Below are positions 6,587 through 10,331 of a DNA stretch of 10,331 nt, one piece after another. How positions within the stretch are numbered: position 1 is the stretch's first letter; every line of letters starts with the position of its first letter. The translations under genes and the position numbers were made by a program. This DNA comes from an uncultured bacterium (GTDB taxonomy: Bacteria; Planctomycetota; Phycisphaerae; Phycisphaerales; SM1A02), in NCBI GenBank assembly GCA_903861235.1, contig CAIOTP010000138.1:1-10331 (forward strand). The letters are read 5' to 3'. The notes under the pieces were generated by a model. The model was not told the origin of the DNA. It ran no database searches and saw nothing but the letters and a program-made list of their open reading frames with translations.

Positions 6587-7734
6587 CGATTGGGCATGAG
6601 CACTTCGCCTCGCTCGTCACGCACGGCCACGCCCGCGGTCGGCCGGGTGGAGAGCTTCACCTTCACCTGCACGGGTTCCTGGTTGCGCACCAGCCTCACC
6701 TCCACCACTTCGCCAGGCTTGCGCTCGCCGATGGCCCGCATGAGGGAGGCGCGACCGTTCACCGCCACGCCCGCCACGCTCTCGATGCGGTCACCTTCGA
6801 GCACGCCGGCCTCGTCCGCCGGGCCGCCGGACAGCACGCGGGCGATCATGGCGCCGCCATCCGGCATCTCCTGCAGCAGCACGCCCATGTAGCCGTACCG
6901 CACACGGCCGTCCTGCAGCAGGTCGTCGGCGGCGCGGCGGACCATCTCCATGGGAATGGCGAAGCCCACGCCGTCGTTGCCGCCGGTGCGGCTGCCGATG
7001 GCGGTGTTCATGCCCACCACGGCGCCGTCGAGCGTGACCAGCGGGCCGCCGCTGTTGCCCGGGTTGATGGCGGCGTCGGTCTGAAGGTAGTTCTCGAACA
7101 CGGCCAGACCCACGCCGTCGCGGCCCTTGGCGCTGATGATGCCCGCGGTCACGGTCTGGTCCAGGCCGAACGGGCTGCCCAGAGCCAGCACCCAGTCGCC
7201 GACCTCCACCTGCGAGCTCTCCACCAGCTTCGCCGGCACCAGGCCGCTCAGCGGCACACGAAGCACAGCCACGTCCGTGTCAGGGTCCACGCCGACCAGG
7301 TTCGCCTCCACCTCGCGGCCGTCCGCCAGGCGCACCATGATGCGTTCCGCACCGCGCACCACGTGACTGTTGGTCACGATGGCGCCGTCCTGGCTCAGGA
7401 TGAAGCCGGTGCCCAGACCCTGTCGCGGCGCGGCGGCGTTCGGGCGAACCAGTTCCGGGCCACCGGGCCCGAATCGCAGCACGGGACCGCCGGTCGGCTG
7501 CATGCGCACCTCGTCCACGGTTCGGATGCTGACCACGCTCGGCTGCACGGTCCTGGCCACCTGCCGGAACGCGCGGGAGAGGTTGCGGGCGAAGCGAAGA
7601 TCCGCCTCGGTCGTCGCTTCGGAGTCCGCGGCGACCGACTGGGGCGGCTCGGACCGGGTGGTGTCCCGGGCGAAGCCGGTCTCGGCGGCGGACAGGATCA
7701 GGAGCAGGGGAAGTGCGGTGCGGATCGAGCGCAT
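6583..7734 (-). CDS. HtrA/DegP-like S1C serine protease with one PDZ domain
   Basis: The 383-residue product opens with a signal peptide (M-R-S-I-R-T-A-L-P then L-L-I-L-S-A-A-E-T-G-F-A), so the protease works in the periplasm, perhaps free because no second membrane segment is seen. The trypsin-like triad is complete: His124 in T-N-S-H-V-V, Asp154 in T-D-V-A-V-L and Ser228 in G-N-S-G-G-P. G-S-P-F-G-L-D-Q-T-V-T-A-G and Q-T-D-A-A-I-N-P are also typical. A single PDZ domain covers roughly 281-362, as in DegS-like and many planctomycete HtrAs; DegP has two. A Gly/Pro-rich insert (~80-105) takes the place of the LA loop. The ATG at 7734 is chosen over an in-frame ATG at 7776 because GGAGG lies 5 nt upstream and the signal peptide then starts correctly. 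It leads the minus-strand gene row and overlaps eboD by 4 nt. Confidence 0.93.
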   Translation of the reverse strand: MRSIRTALPLLLILSAAETGFARDTTRSEPPQSVAADSEATTEADLRFARNLSRAFRQVARTVQPSVVSIRTVDEVRMQPTGGPVLRFGPGGPELVRPNAAAPRQGLGTGFILSQDGAIVTNSHVVRGAERIMVRLADGREVEANLVGVDPDTDVAVLRVPLSGLVPAKLVESSQVEVGDWVLALGSPFGLDQTVTAGIISAKGRDGVGLAVFENYLQTDAAINPGNSGGPLVTLDGAVVGMNTAIGSRTGGNDGVGFAIPMEMVRRAADDLLQDGRVRYGYMGVLLQEMPDGGAMIARVLSGGPADEAGVLEGDRIESVAGVAVNGRASLMRAIGERKPGEVVEVRLVRNQEPVQVKVKLSTRPTAGVAVRDERGEVLMPNR

Positions 7735-7739
7735 GAGGT

Positions 7740-7744
7740 CCTCC
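7740..7744 (-). promoter_or_regulatory. Shine-Dalgarno site of the HtrA-like gene
   Basis: GGAGG on the minus strand is followed by a 5-nt spacer and the ATG at 7734. It decides the start: the longer reading frame from 7776 would begin with an Arg/Pro-rich stretch ahead of the signal peptide. It is one of only two clear ribosome sites in the window; the genes further down the row lack one. Confidence 0.8.
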
Positions 7745-7774
7745 AAAGGGGCCCGCCTACGGGGTCCCGGAACC

Positions 7775-7804
7775 ATTGTTCGCGTGAAGAATGGGTCAAG
7801 GCAA
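7775..7804 (-). promoter_or_regulatory. Possible sigma70-type promoter for the HtrA-led gene row
   Basis: On the minus strand TTGCCT (7804-7799) and AACAAT (7780-7775) are separated by 18 nt; each matches four of six consensus bases. It sits about 40 nt upstream of the HtrA start, in the 115-bp divergent gap 7735-7849. An overlapping TTGACC is also there, but it has no good -10 at the right distance. Planctomycete promoters are poorly defined, so this is only a candidate. No convincing promoter was seen for the plus-strand gene on the other side of the gap. Confidence 0.3.
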
Positions 7805-7849
7805 GTGCCATCCGGTGCGGAACTTCGGCGTTTCCTGCACTATCCAGCC

Positions 7850-9460
7850 ATGCTCCCCCTGATCGCGCTCTGCCTGCTCGCCACCCCTCAGGGGCTGACG
7901 GAGAGCACTTCGCCCACGGGCGTGCCCTTCCCGGTGCACATGAAGGTGGTCGGTCGACACGCCTCGGGTCGCTGGGGCGAGTCCGCGGCCGAGATCGCGG
8001 CCTGGCATCCGGGGTCGAAGAGGCTCTTCGTGGTGGATGCTGCGCGCGGACTTCGCGTGCTTGACCTGAGCGATCCCGCCGATCCCAGGCAGGTGAACGA
8101 GCTGGCCATGGAAGGCACCACCAGCGTGGCGGTGCACGGCGACCTGGTGGCGGTGGTGCACAAGCCTGGCGGCAAGGTGGATCGAGGCACGCTCGAACTG
8201 CTGGACACCGATCTGAAGCCGGTGTCGGAGTGTCGCGTGGGCATGGGTCCCGACATGGTCTGCTTCACGCCTGACGGCAAGCGGCTGCTGGTGGCCAACG
8301 AGGGCGAGGCGGAGCAGGACGGCTCCGAGGATCCCGAGGGCTCGATCGGCGTGGTGGACCTCTCGGGTGGTGCGGACAAGCCGGTGTACCGGCAGCTGGA
8401 ATTCGCCCGCTTCGAGAGCCAGCGGAAGGATCTGACCGCGCGAGGCCTGCACTGCGTGAGCCCGAAGGCATCGCTCGCGCAGGATCTGGAGCCTGAATAC
8501 ATCACGGTGTCGCCCGACGGCACCCGTGCGTTCGCCACGCTGCAGGAGAACAACGCCATCGCGGTGATCGATCTTGCGCCGGGCCGCGAGCGGGTGGAGC
8601 GGATCGAGCCGCTGGGCTTCAAGGACTTCTCCAAGTGCGGTCTGGACGCGAGCGACAAGGACGGCGGGCCCGCCATCAAGCCATGGCCCGTGCTGGGCCT
8701 GCATCAGCCCGACGGCGTGAAGTGCTTCGAGCACGCGGGCACGCTCTGGCTGGCCACGGCCGACGAGGGGGAGGAGCGTGAGCGCCGCGACGTGCAGGAG
8801 CCGCGAAGGCTGTCCGAAGTGAAGCACAACCTGGGTCGGGAGATCTCGGCCAAGGATGCCGCGGGGCGCCTGCAGGTGAGCGGTCTCCGCGGCGACGAGG
8901 ACGGCGACGGCACGTTCGAGCGTGTCTTCTGCTTCGGTGGCCGTGGCGTGAGCCTGTGGAAGGTGGCGGCGGACGGCGGCATCACGCAGGCCTGGGACTC
9001 CGGATCCGAGGTCGAGCGCAAGGTGCTCGAGCTCATGCCGCAGGCCTTCAACATGGACGGCGAGCCCGGGCCCAGCATGGACAACCGAAGCGACAACCGA
9101 GGCCCGGAGCCCGAGGGGCTGGATGTGGGCATGGTGGGTGATCGGCGTCTGCTCTTCGTGGGCCTGGAGCGCACCGGTGGCGTGATGGCGTGGGACATCA
9201 CCGATCCAGAACGCCCCGTGTGGACAGGCTGGGTCAACCCGCGCAACCCCACCGCTCGGACCTCGGATGACATGGACGGTGACGGCAAGCCGGATGGCCC
9301 GTTCGCCGCGGGCGATGTCGCCCCCGAAGGCGTGCTGCTGATCCCGGCCTCGGCCAGCCCGAACGGCTCTCCGCTGCTGGCCGTGTGCAACGAGGTCAGC
9401 GGCACCACCACGCTGGTGCAGATCAAGGTGACGTCCGGCGCGGACCCCGCCCAAAAGTGA
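7850..9460 (+). CDS. Secreted choice-of-anchor I family protein (beta-propeller-like), no visible anchor
   Basis: The 536-residue product starts with a hydrophobic stretch (M-L-P-L-I-A-L-C-L-L-A-T-P-Q-G), probably a signal peptide, followed by repeated propeller-type strands. 'V-S-P-D-G-T-R-A-F-A-T-L-Q-E-N-N-A-I-A-V-I-D-L' (220-242) is a YVTN/LVIVD-type blade, and similar blades lie at ~58-73 and ~134-171. N-R-S-D-N-R-G-P-E-P-E-G-L (412-424) and A-P-E-G-V-L-L-I-P-A ... C-N-E-V-S-G-T-T-T-L (491-522) are hallmarks of the choice-of-anchor I extracellular family, often annotated as alkaline-phosphatase-like surface glycoprotein. D-M-D-G-D-G-K-P-D-G (474-483) and D-E-D-G-D-G-T (349-355) look like calcium loops. 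The usual C-terminal anchor is missing: the chain ends at A-D-P-A-Q-K. No Shine-Dalgarno precedes the ATG, and the n-region lacks positive charge; an in-frame GTG at 7805 would add 15 residues with an Arg-Arg pair. Biochemical role unknown. Confidence 0.9.
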   Translation: MLPLIALCLLATPQGLTESTSPTGVPFPVHMKVVGRHASGRWGESAAEIAAWHPGSKRLFVVDAARGLRVLDLSDPADPRQVNELAMEGTTSVAVHGDLVAVVHKPGGKVDRGTLELLDTDLKPVSECRVGMGPDMVCFTPDGKRLLVANEGEAEQDGSEDPEGSIGVVDLSGGADKPVYRQLEFARFESQRKDLTARGLHCVSPKASLAQDLEPEYITVSPDGTRAFATLQENNAIAVIDLAPGRERVERIEPLGFKDFSKCGLDASDKDGGPAIKPWPVLGLHQPDGVKCFEHAGTLWLATADEGEERERRDVQEPRRLSEVKHNLGREISAKDAAGRLQVSGLRGDEDGDGTFERVFCFGGRGVSLWKVAADGGITQAWDSGSEVERKVLELMPQAFNMDGEPGPSMDNRSDNRGPEPEGLDVGMVGDRRLLFVGLERTGGVMAWDITDPERPVWTGWVNPRNPTARTSDDMDGDGKPDGPFAAGDVAPEGVLLIPASASPNGSPLLAVCNEVSGTTTLVQIKVTSGADPAQK

Positions 9461-9462
9461 AA

Positions 9463-9487
9463 GGGCCGCCGTGCTGGACGGCGGCCC
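9463..9487. terminator. Bidirectional intrinsic terminator between convergent genes
   Basis: GGGCCGCCGT (9463-9472) pairs perfectly with ACGGCGGCCC (9478-9487) across the 5-nt loop GCTGG. It begins 2 nt after the plus-strand stop and lies 24 nt beyond the stop of the minus-strand gene. Read on the minus strand, the stem is followed by a T-rich run (TTTCACTTTT), a good intrinsic terminator for the surface-protein gene. On the plus strand no T-run follows, so termination there is weaker or relies on the hairpin alone. Confidence 0.8.
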
Positions 9488-9511
9488 GATCTGCATGACA
9501 TGGATTCTGCT

Positions 9512-10294
9512 TCAGGCGTTGCGGCGACGCATGGCCAGCAGGCCGGCCAGACCGATCAGAGCCGCGGCGCCCGGAGCCGGGATGACCGAGAACGAGCCGT
9601 CGACCATGCTCGTGGTCGAGGTGCCCGTGGTCCAGTTGGCGGCGTCACCCATGCGGGCAAGCCAGGTCGCCGCGTCCGCTGCACCGCCGAAGGCGGCGAA
9701 GTTGAACACGGCATAGTTCTGACCGCCGGAGAGCAGCACCGCGCTGGTTCCGCCCACCAGGCCGGGAGCCAGACTGCCGGTTCCGGAGCTGGTCGCGTTC
9801 TCGTATGCACCGGTGTTGTCGAAGCTGTACAGGGCGGTGAAGCCGCTGAACATGGGGTTGGTGGCGTTGGTGCTGACGAAGGCCGTCACCTGCTCACCGG
9901 TGCTCGACAGCGAGAGCTGCTGGAACAGGCTTGTTCCGGTTCCCACGGAACCGGAGAGCGTCCAGGTGCCCAGAGCCGAGTTGGTGCTCACGCTGCTCAC
10001 GATGGAGCCCGCGGCCAGGCCGCCGGCGCCCACGGTGAACTTCATCAGGTTCTCGTTGCCGTCGCTGTCGGTGGCGGACACGCCACGGAAGGCCGAACCG
10101 GTCCAGCCGTTGTCGGTGAAATAGATCACCGTGCCGGCGGCAATGTTCGACAGCGCCGCGAAGGCGATGCTGTCGGACGGAGTGCCCGAGGCCTGGAAAC
10201 CGACGATGGCGATCTCGCCCGCCACGAGCGAGGCGCTCGATGCCGAGGCGATGATCGACGCGGTGGCCAGAGCCACCTTGGAGGAAGTACGCAT
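9512..10294 (-). CDS. Exported surface protein with PAPG-type PEP-CTERM sorting tail
   Basis: The 260-residue protein has a signal peptide (M-R-T-S-S-K-V-A-L-A then a small-residue helix ending S-L-V-A-G-E) and a Ser/Thr/Gly-rich, Cys-free body. Residues 27-100 hold a domain I know from large exported proteins of cyanobacteria and other bacteria: G-E-I-A-I-V-G-F, then A-G-T-V-I-Y-F-T-D-N-G-W (53-64), then A-A-G-S-I-V. It is often found in multi-domain surface proteins, with no catalytic residues known. The tail is V-I-P-A-P-G (237-242), a hydrophobic helix (243-255) and R-R-R (256-258), the tripartite layout of PEP-CTERM signals in the PAPG form common in Phycisphaerae. The tail would be cut and the protein sorted by an exosortase. 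GGAG lies 6 nt upstream of the ATG. It converges with the choice-of-anchor I gene. Confidence 0.9.
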   Translation of the reverse strand: MRTSSKVALATASIIASASSASLVAGEIAIVGFQASGTPSDSIAFAALSNIAAGTVIYFTDNGWTGSAFRGVSATDSDGNENLMKFTVGAGGLAAGSIVSSVSTNSALGTWTLSGSVGTGTSLFQQLSLSSTGEQVTAFVSTNATNPMFSGFTALYSFDNTGAYENATSSGTGSLAPGLVGGTSAVLLSGGQNYAVFNFAAFGGAADAATWLARMGDAANWTTGTSTTSMVDGSFSVIPAPGAAALIGLAGLLAMRRRNA

Positions 10295-10300
10295 GAAGAA

Positions 10301-10304
10301 CTCC
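10301..10304 (-). promoter_or_regulatory. Shine-Dalgarno site of the PAPG-tailed surface protein gene
   Basis: GGAG on the minus strand with a 6-nt spacer before the ATG at 10294. It supports that start, as does the signal peptide that begins right there. Confidence 0.65.
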
Positions 10305-10311
10305 AGTCTGA

Positions 10312-10331
10312 GGAAGGGAAGGGAAGGGAAG
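10312..10331. repeat. GGAAG tandem repeat (four copies, runs to window edge)
   Basis: Four exact head-to-tail copies of GGAAG fill the last 20 bases and may continue beyond the window. On the minus strand they read as a CTTCC pyrimidine tract just upstream of the ribosome site of the surface-protein gene, so they lie in its leader or promoter. Confidence 0.7.

Noticed and set aside
7735..7776. Longer HtrA reading frame starting at 7776
   Set aside because: It would place 14 Arg/Pro-rich residues before the signal peptide and put GGAGG inside the gene; the ATG at 7734 has that site 5 nt upstream.
6574..8064. Plus-strand open frame (496 codons) opposite the HtrA-like gene
   Set aside because: Composition is His/Ala/Arg-biased with no domain, while the minus strand shows an intact protease triad, PDZ domain and ribosome site.
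7796..9496. Minus-strand open frame (566 codons) opposite the choice-of-anchor I gene
   Set aside because: No domain or signal is seen, and it would run through the terminator hairpin; the plus strand carries clear family motifs.

Overview
The window looks like chromosomal DNA of a GC-rich planctomycete, most likely of the Phycisphaerae. This rests on three things seen in the sequence: a secreted enzyme ending in two dockerin-type EF-hand loops of the style common in that group, a surface protein ending in a PAPG-helix-RRR sorting tail (a PEP-CTERM variant), and a planctomycete-type TlpA thioredoxin. No rRNA, tRNA, CRISPR array, insertion sequence or phage gene is visible, and no gene-free stretch exceeds 115 bases.

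Positions 7734 down to 1 (minus strand) hold eight densely packed genes. In transcription order they are: a periplasmic HtrA/DegP-type serine protease; EboD, a sugar-phosphate cyclase of the dehydroquinate-synthase family, whose GTG start overlaps the protease stop; a secreted agmatine/peptidylarginine-deiminase-type enzyme; a 102-residue unrecognised protein; EboB, a TatD-like metallohydrolase; a 14-helix DHA2/EmrB-QacA efflux pump; a class I glutamine amidotransferase-like hydrolase (peptidase C26); and the start of a TlpA-like thioredoxin, cut by the window edge. From the deiminase stop downward, spacings are 30, 1, 15 and 3 nt and then a 1-nt overlap. The only larger gap (107 bp) lies between eboD and the deiminase and contains a perfect 10-bp inverted repeat.

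The most notable content is a reduced, split ebo locus. EboD and EboB are recognisable, but the prenyltransferase (EboC), the TIM-barrel isomerase-like protein (EboE), EboA and EboF are absent from the window, and other genes lie between and after the two. In cyanobacteria the ebo genes are linked to moving scytonemin precursors to the periplasm; the general product is unknown. Here the pair sits with an exporter, a secreted guanidino-group enzyme and a periplasmic protease, which would fit an envelope-linked pathway, but that link is inference.

The right part holds one plus-strand gene (7850-9460), a secreted beta-propeller-like 'choice-of-anchor I' protein without an anchor, divergent from the protease gene. 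It converges on a minus-strand surface protein with a PAPG sorting tail (9512-10294). A strong hairpin that can act in both directions separates them. A short GGAAG tandem repeat lies at the window's right edge.
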